Source: Chryseobacterium indologenes (GTDB lineage Bacteria > Bacteroidota > Bacteroidia > Flavobacteriales > Weeksellaceae). From it: 64,000 nt of DNA. Position numbers and translations under genes: made by a program. This document shows positions 41,455 through 48,777 of the stretch, piece after piece. Each line of letters opens with the position of its first letter. Position 1 is the stretch's first letter. The notes below the pieces were generated by a model that searched no databases, was not told where the DNA came from, and worked only from the letters and a program-made list of their open reading frames with translations. The stretch is taken from assembly GCA_002439165.1 (NCBI GenBank), contig DJTE01000032.1, forward strand, positions 62,001 through 126,000. Direction: 5' to 3'.

Positions 41455-42381
41455 ATGACTTTTGAAGAAATTAAACAACGGATCCTTAATGCAGAGAAAC
41501 TGCATATAAAAAAATTTAAGGAATCATTAAAACAGGCCGGATTGTCTCATGTGTTGCAGTACTGTTTTCCCCATTTTCATATTAATGATAAAAGGAAGGT
41601 CTATTCTTATACCGTAGAACTGCTTTTTGACATCGAATACAATGAATATCTGTATTGGGAAGGCAAACACTTAATCAGTGTAAATCCGGAGACGGGAGAA
41701 AAAGGAATTTTGATCGACTACTCCTATGAAGCCATCTTAATATATCAGTCAGAATCACCTCTGCCTACCCTGGAAGATGATCCTACTATTATAACAGATC
41801 TCCCGGCAGCAGAAATCAGGGATATTCTGAAGACTAAAAAGCTGGTTATTCAGGAGTATTTCAGCCCGCTTTATTATATTGAAGAACCCGTACCTCCTCA
41901 AAAATATCCTATGCCGGATAAAACATTAAATCCTCTGCAGCTGTTTATCAACGATCAGGAAACGGATCCCTGTACGATCTTATACGATGAGTTTTATTAC
42001 AGAAAATATTCTGAGAGTAAAGAAATACGTCCGTTTGAACTCCATATTGAACTGAATGATTTTAATGAAAGAATGCAGCCTAAATATGCGGAACTGCTGA
42101 ATGAACTAATGGCAGATGATCTGCTGGTGAATGAAAACTATGCCCTGGAATTATTTGAAAACCTTACGGAGTACCCTTCCTATGAAGACATTCTGGGTGA
42201 TACCCTGGATATGAAAGAAAAAATGAACTTTCTGGATCCTTTTTTTATATCACAGATTTTTAATGAATACTTTTGGGGAAACAATAGAGATAATTGGTCC
42301 TGGGTGATAAGAGAGGTGTTCTATTTTAATAAAAATGAAGATAAAATTATAATTAAAGGTAACGCCCAGAGAGTAGATTAA
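41455..42381 (+). CDS. Hypothetical acidic protein (308 aa)
   Basis: Soluble protein without signal peptide. N-terminal helix (FEEIKQRILNAEKLHIKKFK), a beta-rich acidic core with VELLFDIEYNEYLYWEGK, a Pro-rich stretch with EEPVPPQKYPMPDKTLNP near 150, and a helical acidic C-terminal half (YAELLNELMADDLLVNENYAL). The C-terminus NNRDNWSWVIREVFYFNKNED is aromatic. I do not recognise the family. It starts 26 bases after the pentapeptide gene and reads like another immunity-type protein. Confidence 0.7.
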   Translation: MTFEEIKQRILNAEKLHIKKFKESLKQAGLSHVLQYCFPHFHINDKRKVYSYTVELLFDIEYNEYLYWEGKHLISVNPETGEKGILIDYSYEAILIYQSESPLPTLEDDPTIITDLPAAEIRDILKTKKLVIQEYFSPLYYIEEPVPPQKYPMPDKTLNPLQLFINDQETDPCTILYDEFYYRKYSESKEIRPFELHIELNDFNERMQPKYAELLNELMADDLLVNENYALELFENLTEYPSYEDILGDTLDMKEKMNFLDPFFISQIFNEYFWGNNRDNWSWVIREVFYFNKNEDKIIIKGNAQRVD

Positions 42382-42508
42382 ATTTAGTTATAAAGTAAAT
42401 CAACCTTGAAAATAAAAAATGAATCAGGAAAAGTTGTATCCTTTGCACGGATTTCGGTTCCTAATTTTTAATTCAACAACATTAACTTCAGTAAAAACAG
42501 AATAAACT

Positions 42509-43087
42509 ATGCAAGATTTAAACGAAATCCTGTTGAATTTAAAAAGCAATGATTCTGAAGTTATAGAAAAAGCCCTGGATGATTTAGCCAAATCAGGATA
42601 TGAACGTTCTTTGGAATGTATTCTCCCTTTTTTAACGCATCATTCAAAAGAAGTAAGAGAAACCGCTGTATTTAATCTTGGAGAAATAAAGGATGAAAAA
42701 GCAATTCCCTACATTATAGACACCGCAAAAAATGAGGAAGAATCCGTAAGAATGTTTGCTATATTGGCTTTAGATAATTATAGAAGTGATGCAATATTAA
42801 AAGTTCTGCTTGAGGAAGTAAAACGGGCCAAAGTATCTGCTTCCCCTAAACAGCGGGTTGCTGAACAACTAAAGAATTATCCTTGTAAAGAAGCTCAGGA
42901 AGCATTAATATTTTTAATTCTCAATGATGAAAATCCATATATATTTATCCCGGCAACAGACTCTTTATTTTCAATGAATGATAAAAATTTACTGGATATC
43001 TGGAAAGAAATAGACGCATTATACAATCATGATTATGTAAATTCGGTTGCCAGGAAAGCAATACAAGATATAGAAAACAGATCGTAA
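42509..43087 (+). CDS. HEAT-repeat protein (192 aa)
   Basis: At least four HEAT-like helical pairs are visible: VIEKALDDLAKSGYERSLECILPFL, HHSKEVRETAVFNLGEIKDEKAIPYIIDTA, EEESVRMFAILALDNYRSDAILKVLLEEV, and a C-terminal repeat with PYIFIPATDSLFSMNDKNLLDIWKEI. The LGEIKDEKAIPYI motif is characteristic of PBS-lyase/HEAT repeats. Such short solenoids serve protein-protein binding and are common as immunity proteins in Bacteroidetes toxin islands. No export signal. It is preceded by 127 and followed by 275 non-coding bases. Confidence 0.8.
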   Translation: MQDLNEILLNLKSNDSEVIEKALDDLAKSGYERSLECILPFLTHHSKEVRETAVFNLGEIKDEKAIPYIIDTAKNEEESVRMFAILALDNYRSDAILKVLLEEVKRAKVSASPKQRVAEQLKNYPCKEAQEALIFLILNDENPYIFIPATDSLFSMNDKNLLDIWKEIDALYNHDYVNSVARKAIQDIENRS

Positions 43088-43362
43088 GGTGTAATTAACT
43101 TAGATCATAATCTCAAACGAAAATAGGCCCGGTTGCCGCGCTTCCACCGGATAAAACCACATTTGTTCATTTGCTCAAAAACATACTATACTTTAGATTA
43201 AATTTGAATAACAAATAGTTTAGCAAGGGTATAGAGATAAAAACTGACCAGCAGATATATGTCATAACGTTTATAGCTTCAAACCAGCCCGAACCAAAAA
43301 TTCTGCTCCCGGCTGATGTTGATTTAAAAAACACTGATCTTTTGAATAATTAAAATAAAACG

Positions 43363-43987
43363 ATGACAGATCATGAAGAAATTCTGAACATACTATCCAA
43401 CAAAGATAGTGATGCATTACAAAATTGGATAGATAACGGAGGAGACTCAAAATTAATTATCCGTGACAAGAGTTTAATACAGCGTATTATAGATGAAATT
43501 GAAAAAGACGATGAAGAGGATGTTTACTTAATAATATTAGAAATTTTAATTAAAAACGGGGCTGATGTAAATTATTTTGATGATATATGTAACTCAGCAG
43601 TCTTTGATCTGGTCAGATTAAATAAACCGGCATTATTAAAACTGATTTTAGAAAATGGAGCCACCATCAATCTTATAGATGACGAATCAGAAACCCCGTT
43701 GATCAGTGCGGCCTTAGATCAGAATTTTGAAGTAATGAAGTTATTGTTACCTTATGCAGATCAGGAGTTTATTAACAGATCAGGCTCTTTTCATGCAAAA
43801 ACATCTTTAGGATTGGCTTTTTATTATGGACATTTAGAGATGATAGAATTATTGCTGCAATACAAAGCTGATCCCTTTTGTAAACGACGGAGAAGGCTAT
43901 TTAACCATTGAAAACATTCCCAAAGAGACTGATGAACATCTGAAAAAGAAGATTTTTGGTCTGATAGAAAAATATAAAACAAACTAA
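43363..43987 (+). pseudogene. Ankyrin-repeat gene with a single-base frameshift
   Basis: The first frame gives 182 residues with ankyrin repeats (LEILIKNGADVNYFDDICNS, LLKLILENGATINLIDDESETPLISAALDQNF, GLAFYYGHLEMIELLLQYKADPF) and then derails to CKRRRRLFNH and a stop at 43911. Removing one base in the run CCCTTTT at 43873-43879 restores VNDGEGYLTIENI and a sensible tail KKKIFGLIEKYKTN ending at TAA 43985-43987, for a product of about 207 residues. Cause: recent mutation, phase variation or sequencing error. Either way the coding capacity spans 43363-43987. Immunity role suggested by context. Confidence 0.75.
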
Positions 43988-44004
43988 CAGAAAAAAATAA
44001 TCAA

Positions 44005-44012
44005 TATTTTTG
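44005..44012 (+). promoter_or_regulatory. Possible -7 box for the beta-flower repeat gene
   Basis: TATTTTTG fits TAnnTTTG and is 43 bases upstream of the start codon at 44055, a usual distance in Flavobacteriia. Motif match only. Confidence 0.35.
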
Positions 44013-44054
44013 AAAATAAAACTCAAATAACAACCATTTTAAAATTTTAAAACC

Positions 44055-44462
44055 ATGAAAAAAGCAGTATTCATTTGTTCCCTTCTATTCGGTCTGTCTA
44101 TGGCAAGTGCACAGACGATCGAATCGGGAAGCCACAGTACAACAGGGTATATCAAAAGTGACGGTACCATAGAAAACAGCAGCCATTCAACGGTAGGCTA
44201 CATTAAAAGTGACGGTACCATTGAAAACAGAAGCCACGGCACCATCGGCTACATCAAAAGTGACGGTACCATAGAAAACAGCAGCCATTCTACCGTAGGT
44301 TACGTTAAAAAAGACGGTACCGTAGAGAACAGAAGCCACGGTACCATTGGCTACATCAAAGATGACGGAACCGTAGAAAACAGCAGCCACGGCACCATTG
44401 GCTATGCCAGAGGGGTAAAAAAAGAATGGGCTGCGGTAGTGTATTTCTTTTTTAAGCTATAA
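44055..44462 (+). CDS. Exported 5-fold beta-flower-type repeat protein
   Basis: Signal peptide MKKAVFICSLLFGLSMASAQ, then six units of 17 residues of the form SHxT-(T/V/I)-GY(I/V)KxDGT(I/V)EN(S/R), ending in GYARGVKKEWAAVVYFFFKL. This matches the Bacteroidetes '5-fold beta-flower' exported proteins, in which each unit supplies one blade strand pair and the last carries a hydrophobic EWAA-FFFF tail. The repeats are also highly alike at DNA level (51 bases), so unit number may vary between strains. Role unknown; location outer membrane or periplasm. It is followed by a strong terminator. Confidence 0.8.
   Translation: MKKAVFICSLLFGLSMASAQTIESGSHSTTGYIKSDGTIENSSHSTVGYIKSDGTIENRSHGTIGYIKSDGTIENSSHSTVGYVKKDGTVENRSHGTIGYIKDDGTVENSSHGTIGYARGVKKEWAAVVYFFFKL
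44130..44417 (+). repeat. Tandem array of 51-base units
   Basis: Six units start at 44130, 44181, 44232, 44283, 44334 and 44385 (the last one partial), in frame, each with AAAAGTGACGGTACCAT or close variants. They encode the 17-residue repeats of the beta-flower protein. Near-identical adjacent units are prone to slippage and unequal recombination. Confidence 0.9.
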
Positions 44463-44501
44463 TCATCTGCCATGCTGCGAAGCGGAAACTGTCCGTAGAA
44501 G

Positions 44502-44687
44502 CTACATACTAAAATGAAATCCCGGATTGCATGATCCGGGTCTTTTCTGATAGGTTTCATCATCCCTTATTCTTCGAACTGTCTTTTCATCGATATTATG
44601 ATCTACTGCAAATTTGCTGTTATTGTTCAAAGGAATAACCCATTCATCCCTTATAAATTCAACAATCTTTCTATTTGCTTCTGTCAT
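44502..44687 (-). pseudogene. Truncated HTH regulator fragment
   Basis: The first 47 residues (MTEANRKIVEFIRDEWVIPL, then FAVDHNIDEKTVRRI) resemble the N-terminal helices of small XRE-type regulators of Flavobacteriia, in which this part is normally followed by a further 20-30 residues. Here the frame runs instead into the arms of the terminator of the neighbouring plus-strand gene (residues KRPGSCNPGFHFSM), so the original 3' end is gone. Probably a relic. Confidence 0.45.
44521..44548 (+). terminator. Terminator of the beta-flower repeat gene
   Basis: CCCGGAT, six-base loop TGCATG, ATCCGGG, then TCTTTTCT. Perfect seven-pair stem with a T-tract, 59 bases after the stop codon at 44462. Confidence 0.8.
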
Positions 44688-44825
44688 GGAAGCAAATAAA
44701 TTACTTATTCTTAAAAAAAAGTCGGACTCAAATCCGAATTTATCGAAATTTTTCCTCTATTTGTAAAATAAGCTATAATAAAGTAGCTTTGCGATACTTC
44801 AAAGAACAATAGAAGCTATTGCTTA

Positions 44826-44946
44826 GAATCTCAATCTGAAAGCTGGTAATTTTTAACGTACGAGAGGATAGGCAGGAAGCTCACGACCTAGGCGTGGGCT
44901 CTCTTATCTGTACGTAAGGTATACCAGTACCTCAGATTAGATATTG
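44826..44946 (+). ncRNA. Structured RNA candidate, 6S-Flavo-like
   Basis: A long nested set of pairings is present: AATCTGA 44833-44839 with TCAGATT 44932-44938; CTGGTA 44843-44848 with TACCAG 44922-44927; ACGTAC 44856-44861 with GTACGT 44910-44915; AGCTCACG 44878-44885 with CGTGGGCT 44893-44900 around a seven-base loop. Between the third and fourth stems is a large asymmetric bubble (44862-44877 and 44901-44909). A U-G pair in the inner stem works only if the plus strand is transcribed. One long hairpin with an open central bubble, about 110 bases, is the shape of 6S RNA, and a separate 6S class exists in Flavobacteria (6S-Flavo in Rfam). Assignment by shape, not by a model search. Confidence 0.6.
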
Positions 44947-45093
44947 TAGAGTCTCATGCCGTTTTTATTTCCATGTTGTTCAGTTTTCTGCAATCATCTT
45001 TTCTGAGCCGCTTTCGTACCTTATTCTGGAAAGAAGAGAGCAGAAGGCTATAAAAGCACACGAAGAAGTGGTGCGGTAGCGTGGACCTGATCC

Positions 45094-45140
45094 GGCAGCC
45101 AGGGAGTAAAATATTTGATTTCTGAAATCAGCTGATCTGA
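45094..45140. repeat. Dispersed repeat R2, copy 1
   Basis: About 47 bases, nearly the same as 47763-47809: GCAGCC-GGG-(A/G)TAAAATATT, then TT-(T/C)GAAATCAGCTGATCTGA, containing the palindrome ATCAGCTGAT. It directly abuts repeat R1 here, and also at its other location. Confidence 0.75.
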
Positions 45141-45212
45141 GTCTCCTGACTTTGAGCTAGCCCAATAAAGAATAATTTTAAAGTATGCTCCGAAGTCTCC
45201 TGACTTCGGAGC
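45141..45212. repeat. Dispersed repeat R1, copy 1, with perfect palindrome
   Basis: Begins GTCTCCTGACTTTG and ends in the perfect palindrome GCTCCGAAGTC-TCCT-GACTTCGGAGC (45187-45212). Related copies are at 46002-46080 and 47680-47756, and the isolated palindrome at 19724-19749. Long inverted repeats of this kind fold into strong hairpins in RNA and resemble REP elements. Confidence 0.75.
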
Positions 45213-45389
45213 TGGGAGAACTCCCAGGAAAGGATTCGCGCGGTAGCGGGCATTCGCACTTATATATTAAACATACGCATTTATAAACCCAATATTAGCA
45301 GCTATAAAGTTTAATTTGCTTTGCCTGTTGAGCTATTCTAATTTTAATAAAAACTATAAATTATTACAATTTCTAAAATTTTATTTATT

Positions 45390-45884
45390 ATGAAAAAAAA
45401 CATTACATTTTTCTTGGCCATTTTATTTACATTGGCATCAGGAACCAAAGTTTTTGCACAAACCTCTTTCAGTATTAAGTACCAGGCAGAAGGATCTACT
45501 CCCAAACCATCTATAAAGGTAACAGCAGAATACGACATTACTACGTGTTATTTATCATCACCACCTAGTTCCTGCGTCTCAGGCCCTTTGCAGTCTATGA
45601 GCAAGTATATTAATAATGGACAAACAAGCTTATATGTCAGTACTTCTCCTAACCCTCTCGAATCATATAATATTCATAAGCTGACAGTAGCATGGGGTGT
45701 TGTTGATCCTATTAATCATCTTGTTTATGAAAGAAAATATATTTTTAATCAAGAGCAGATTTCAGATCTGAGTATTACAGGTGAACTGTCTGTTAATGTG
45801 GGGAATGATATAATTCGTTTAAAACGTCCTACTAACATTAGTACTAATGTTGTTTATACCGTTGTATTGAATAAAAATCCTTAA
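45390..45884 (+). CDS. Exported hypothetical protein (164 aa)
   Basis: Signal peptide MKKNITFFLAILFTLASGTKVFAQ followed by a beta-rich domain with two Cys (TTCYLSSPPSSC) likely forming a disulphide in the periplasm. A segment with NIHKLTVAWGVVDPINHLVYERKYIF and a C-terminal strand-rich end follow. I do not recognise the family. It stands alone between repeats R1 copies 1 and 2 and is followed by a terminator hairpin at 45909-45940. Confidence 0.7.
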   Translation: MKKNITFFLAILFTLASGTKVFAQTSFSIKYQAEGSTPKPSIKVTAEYDITTCYLSSPPSSCVSGPLQSMSKYINNGQTSLYVSTSPNPLESYNIHKLTVAWGVVDPINHLVYERKYIFNQEQISDLSITGELSVNVGNDIIRLKRPTNISTNVVYTVVLNKNP

Positions 45885-45908
45885 GCTAAAATATTATTTT
45901 CCAAAAAC

Positions 45909-45940
45909 AAAAAAGTCTCACATTTATGTTGAGGCTTTTT
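45909..45940 (+). terminator. Terminator after the exported protein gene
   Basis: AAAAAAGTCTCAC, loop, TTGAGGCTTTTT: an A-rich/T-rich imperfect stem with AGTCTCA paired to TGAGGCT and a T-run at the end, 25 bases after the stop. It may work in both directions, but the minus-strand gene beyond ends at 46124. Confidence 0.65.
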
Positions 45941-46001
45941 ACATCATTTTCATTGGTGGCAGGTGAGCGTTCTTTGGTATCAGACAGATCTCTCACAGGG
46001 C

Positions 46002-46080
46002 AAAGTCTTCTGATTCTGGATCAATACAATCAACAGATTTTGTAATATACACTCCAAAGTCAGGAGACTTCGGAGAGCAG
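46002..46080. repeat. Dispersed repeat R1, copy 2
   Basis: Shares with 47680-47756 the line ATCAATA-A-TCAAC-GATTTTGTAAT-TA followed by CTCCAAAGTC-AGGA-GACTTCGGAG (46052-46075, one arm mismatch). It lies right behind the stop codon side of the minus-strand Imm11-like gene (46124). Confidence 0.7.
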
Positions 46081-46123
46081 AGAGCAGAGAGCAGATGACG
46101 TATTGGCTCATTCACATGAGGAC

Positions 46124-46804
46124 TTATGGGTCGATATAAAATTCTATATCTGTTTCTTCAAATACAATTCCTGTGAGCTTTTCTTCTTCTGTTTTCTGTT
46201 TTAATTTTTCGGATATTAAAGTCATTCCAAAAGGAAATTTTACAAAATCTGATCTATAATTTAAGACGACCTTTGTGGGTATGAGTGCATAGCCAAACCC
46301 TTTTTCATCCCATATCTGAGAAGACTTTAAAACATAATCTCCGTTTGAAGATACCTCTACAATATCTCCTCCCGATCTAAGTGCCGGGGAAAGCCTGTCT
46401 GCGATAAAAGTTGACTTCGGAAAACTGACAATATCAATGTTTTCGATTATACTGAGAATAAAATAAGGGTACTTTTCGTTCCTGAAAGTGACTACTGATT
46501 CCAGAAAAATAATGTGATGAAAGATAAAACTCTCAATTATTTTTTTGAATTTTCCACTTATCATATAATAACCTGAAAAGAAATTACTGCTCAGAATATC
46601 TGTTACTTTTGCTTTTTCATCAGCTTTGAATTTTGTGAAATCCATAGAAGAATCTATATGGTTTAATCCTATATAGGAATAATTTTTAGTTCTTTCCGGA
46701 CTGTTATTCTCAGGGTCAATAAAATTAATAATCTGGGACTCTCTGGTCCCGGTTATTTTCTTATCAACCGAGTAATTCATTTTATAATAATTTACTTTTT
46801 CCAT
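46124..46804 (-). CDS. Imm11-like immunity protein (226 aa)
   Basis: I choose the ATG at 46804 (MEKVNYYKMNYSVD) rather than 46813, because it aligns with the start of the relative at 34371-35069. The two proteins match along their length, including FIDPENNS-ERT, TKFKADEKAKVTD, FIADRLSPALRSGG and the terminal LISEKLKQKTEEEKLTGIVFEETDIEF. The terminal motif assigns them to the Imm11 (DUF1629/MXAN_0049-type) immunity family. No signal peptide. It is the last gene of a minus-strand immunity-like array (51021-46124) and is separated from the next Imm11-like gene by 150 bases. Confidence 0.7.
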   Translation of the reverse strand: MEKVNYYKMNYSVDKKITGTRESQIINFIDPENNSPERTKNYSYIGLNHIDSSMDFTKFKADEKAKVTDILSSNFFSGYYMISGKFKKIIESFIFHHIIFLESVVTFRNEKYPYFILSIIENIDIVSFPKSTFIADRLSPALRSGGDIVEVSSNGDYVLKSSQIWDEKGFGYALIPTKVVLNYRSDFVKFPFGMTLISEKLKQKTEEEKLTGIVFEETDIEFYIDP

Positions 46805-46953
46805 ATTGATCATTAAAAAAAATTAACTGATTGATTTACAGGGGATTTTTAGATTTTAAGTCAGCTTCAGGAATTCTTCTCTGCTGGTGAAAACGTCTCG
46901 CTTGTCTCTAAAAAACTACGGGCAAATGAGGCAGAGGTCCGCATCAGTCTGAT

Positions 46954-47619
46954 TTATGACTGTTCAAAAACAACTTCAGTATCTAACTGCCTGAACAGAA
47001 AACCAGTTAAATGGCTTTCTTCAATAGCATTTTTAACTTTTTCATTGCAGATTAAGCCAATACCAAAAGCAGGGGTAATATCGAAATATTCTTTCAGCTT
47101 TAATGTTTTAAGAACAATATCCCATCCTTCTTTCTCTGCATCCAGCTTTCTACCCTTCATTTTATAATCCTCAAAATCCTCAATCGGAATTATTTCACCG
47201 TATAGCTTTTCAATAGTTTGATACTCAATAAATACAGATGCTTTCCAGTCTATTTTACTTTTGCCGCCTATTTCATACCACAGGAAATTGTAGCTGTGCT
47301 TTTTATCCTGTTCGTAAATGGAAACCGGATAAATAGTGCCGTTAATCCTAAAAGAGTCAAAAACAGATTTTGCTCTTTCGCTGATGAAAATTCCGGAAGT
47401 AATGTTTACAAAGTTATTGGTGACAATATCTGTGAGTTTGGTACCTTTCTGAAAAAGAAAATTATTCAGATCCGGGATATCATCTTCAGATTTCCATTCA
47501 CGTATTATTCCCCATTGTGAAGCCCTTGCTTCATGAAAATTAATTTTTAAACCTTTTACCTGAGGGTATTTACCTGTTACCGGCAAATCTGCATTGATGA
47601 TAATCTCGAAATATTTCAT
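46954..47619 (-). CDS. Imm11-like immunity protein (221 aa)
   Basis: Starts MKYFEIIINADLPVTGKYPQVKG and contains GIFISERAKSVFDSFRINGTIYPVSIY (first family helix) and the closing GLICNEKVKNAIEESHLTGFLFRQ. The middle strand YNFLWYEIGGKSKIDWKASVFI corresponds to similar strands in the other Imm11-like proteins here, but overall it is nearer to the 30486-31151 product in length and texture. No signal peptide. It is flanked by R1 copies on both sides (46002 and 47680), which may have helped it move. Confidence 0.7.
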   Translation of the reverse strand: MKYFEIIINADLPVTGKYPQVKGLKINFHEARASQWGIIREWKSEDDIPDLNNFLFQKGTKLTDIVTNNFVNITSGIFISERAKSVFDSFRINGTIYPVSIYEQDKKHSYNFLWYEIGGKSKIDWKASVFIEYQTIEKLYGEIIPIEDFEDYKMKGRKLDAEKEGWDIVLKTLKLKEYFDITPAFGIGLICNEKVKNAIEESHLTGFLFRQLDTEVVFEQS

Positions 47620-47679
47620 AAGTTATTTGTTTTTATGTATTTATACATCTGCTTGCTGCTTATAGGTCTTCGCTGCGCA

Positions 47680-47756
47680 AAATCTCCTGACTTTGGGCCA
47701 ATATACTCAACTAATTTTGTAATGTATGCTCCCAGGTAAGGAGACTTCGGAGGGCA
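47680..47756. repeat. Dispersed repeat R1, copy 3 (degenerate palindrome)
   Basis: ATCTCCTGACTTTGGGCCAA, then CTCAACTAATTTTGTAATGT and GCTCCCAGGTA-AGGAGACTTCGGAG. The palindrome arms have diverged at the left. It is directly followed by R2 copy 2. Confidence 0.7.
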
Positions 47757-47762
47757 GAATCT

Positions 47763-47809
47763 GACAGCCGGGGCATAAAATATTAGACTTCCGAAATCAG
47801 CTGATCTGA
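47763..47809. repeat. Dispersed repeat R2, copy 2, entering a coding region
   Basis: Almost the same as 45094-45140. The stop codon of the minus-strand gene 47797-48234 and its last four codons lie inside this repeat (47797-47809), so the repeat supplied the present 3' end of the gene. Confidence 0.75.
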
Positions 47810-48234
47810 TCTAGAATATTTTTAGGTATATAATCTGTTGGATTTCCATACTTTCCCGTCCAGGTTTTGTCCGGCAGGTAGGTTTCTATGTCAATATCGT
47901 GGAATGTACTGATGTATTCTTTTGTATCAAAATCTATAAAAAATGTAATTCCTGAATATTCTTTTCTGAAATTTTCAATGATATTTTTTACTTCTGATAT
48001 TGAAATTTGATCTTCTGAAATGGACATGAAAAAGGAGTGTATTTGGTCATCATTTACATTGAATGCCCCGTTTCTGAAATTCTGACGGGTAGTATCCTCT
48101 AATATAGACGGGCTGTATTTTGCATAATTCAGAATCCACCATGCTATTGGCATGATATATAAACGATATTTCTTCTGATGTCTGATGCATCCCGGTATAT
48201 AATTTTCATCTAATCTTTGTTGTATGCTTTTCAT
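47797..48234 (-). CDS. Hypothetical protein (145 aa)
   Basis: Small soluble protein: MKSIQQRLDENYIPGCIRHQKKYRLYIMPIAWWILNYAKY, a middle with FFMSISEDQISISEVKNIIENFRKEYSG and a C-terminal part with ITFFIDFDTKEYISTFHDIDIETYLPDKTWTG. No signal peptide. Not recognised. Its C-terminal residues are encoded by repeat R2, so the native end may have been replaced. It belongs to the minus-strand immunity-like array, 54 bases after the preceding gene. Confidence 0.65.
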   Translation of the reverse strand: MKSIQQRLDENYIPGCIRHQKKYRLYIMPIAWWILNYAKYSPSILEDTTRQNFRNGAFNVNDDQIHSFFMSISEDQISISEVKNIIENFRKEYSGITFFIDFDTKEYISTFHDIDIETYLPDKTWTGKYGNPTDYIPKNILDQIS

Positions 48235-48288
48235 AGAATTTAACTGCTGACTGTTCAGTTTTATAATTTCCTTTATTGCCTGTCCTTA

Positions 48289-48732
48289 CTAATACTTAAA
48301 TTTTGGAAAACTTAATAAAAATTTTTGAGTATCTTCCATCAGCTGGTCATCATTCCCTGAAATAAATGGCAGGAAATAAGCCTGTAAAATGATCATTGTA
48401 TTTCGTATGGCTGTTTTCATGTCTTCTTCATTAGGCCAGACACTTAACCGTTTTGCCAGGTGCAGATGAGAGATTTTCAGATTTCTGGCCCCTAATGCAA
48501 CAGCAATATTGATTCTTATCTCTTCATTTTTATATGAAGTGAAATCTAAATCTGTCGCACCAAGACCATCATCTGACAACAGCAATGTACATTGAGGGAA
48601 AATAATCTCTGCAAAAAGATCAAGATCATCATCAATTATTGTGTAAGACATTGGCCATACAAATTCTTTCATGATTTCTTCTACCAATGAGGTACTGAAG
48701 AATCTTTCTATTTCAAATTCTTTTTCGTCCAT
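48289..48732 (-). CDS. Hypothetical protein (147 aa)
   Basis: Acidic soluble protein (MDEKEFEIERFFSTSLVEEI) with a hydrophobic core LFAEIIFPQCTLLLSDDGLGATDLDF and a helical C-terminal half with NLKISHLHLAKRLSVWPNEEDMKTAIRNTMIILQAYF. No signal peptide or TM segment. I do not recognise it. Located between two other short minus-strand genes with gaps of 45 and 54 bases, it fits the immunity-like array by size and composition. Confidence 0.65.
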   Translation of the reverse strand: MDEKEFEIERFFSTSLVEEIMKEFVWPMSYTIIDDDLDLFAEIIFPQCTLLLSDDGLGATDLDFTSYKNEEIRINIAVALGARNLKISHLHLAKRLSVWPNEEDMKTAIRNTMIILQAYFLPFISGNDDQLMEDTQKFLLSFPKFKY

Positions 48733-48777
48733 TTTGTGTAAATTATTAAAAATATTCTACTGCAAAGTCTCATTCAA

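Larger units (their letters stand above)
44947..45389. other. Non-coding region with repeats R2 and R1
   Basis: Between the RNA candidate and the exported protein gene at 45390 I see no gene. The stretch contains R2 copy 1 (45094-45140), R1 copy 1 (45141-45212) and a second hairpin CTGGGAG-AA-CTCCCAG at 45212-45227. The remaining AT-rich part from about 45260 presumably contains the promoter of the next gene. Confidence 0.6.

Noticed and set aside
44187..44390. Minus-strand frame with AVFYGTV/VANGTVASV repeats
   Set aside because: It is the antisense of the 51-base tandem repeats of the beta-flower gene, not a separate repeat protein.
44130..44417. CRISPR array
   Set aside because: The regular 51-base periodicity is coding and in frame, units are directly adjacent with no unique spacers, and no cas genes are near.
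44826..44946. tRNA, T-box or group II intron
   Set aside because: No cloverleaf, no CCA end, no conserved anticodon loop and no reverse transcriptase gene; one long hairpin with a bubble fits a 6S-like RNA better.
45187..45212. Inverted repeats of an insertion sequence
   Set aside because: No transposase frame lies between the copies and no target duplications are seen; the copies look like REP-type palindromes.
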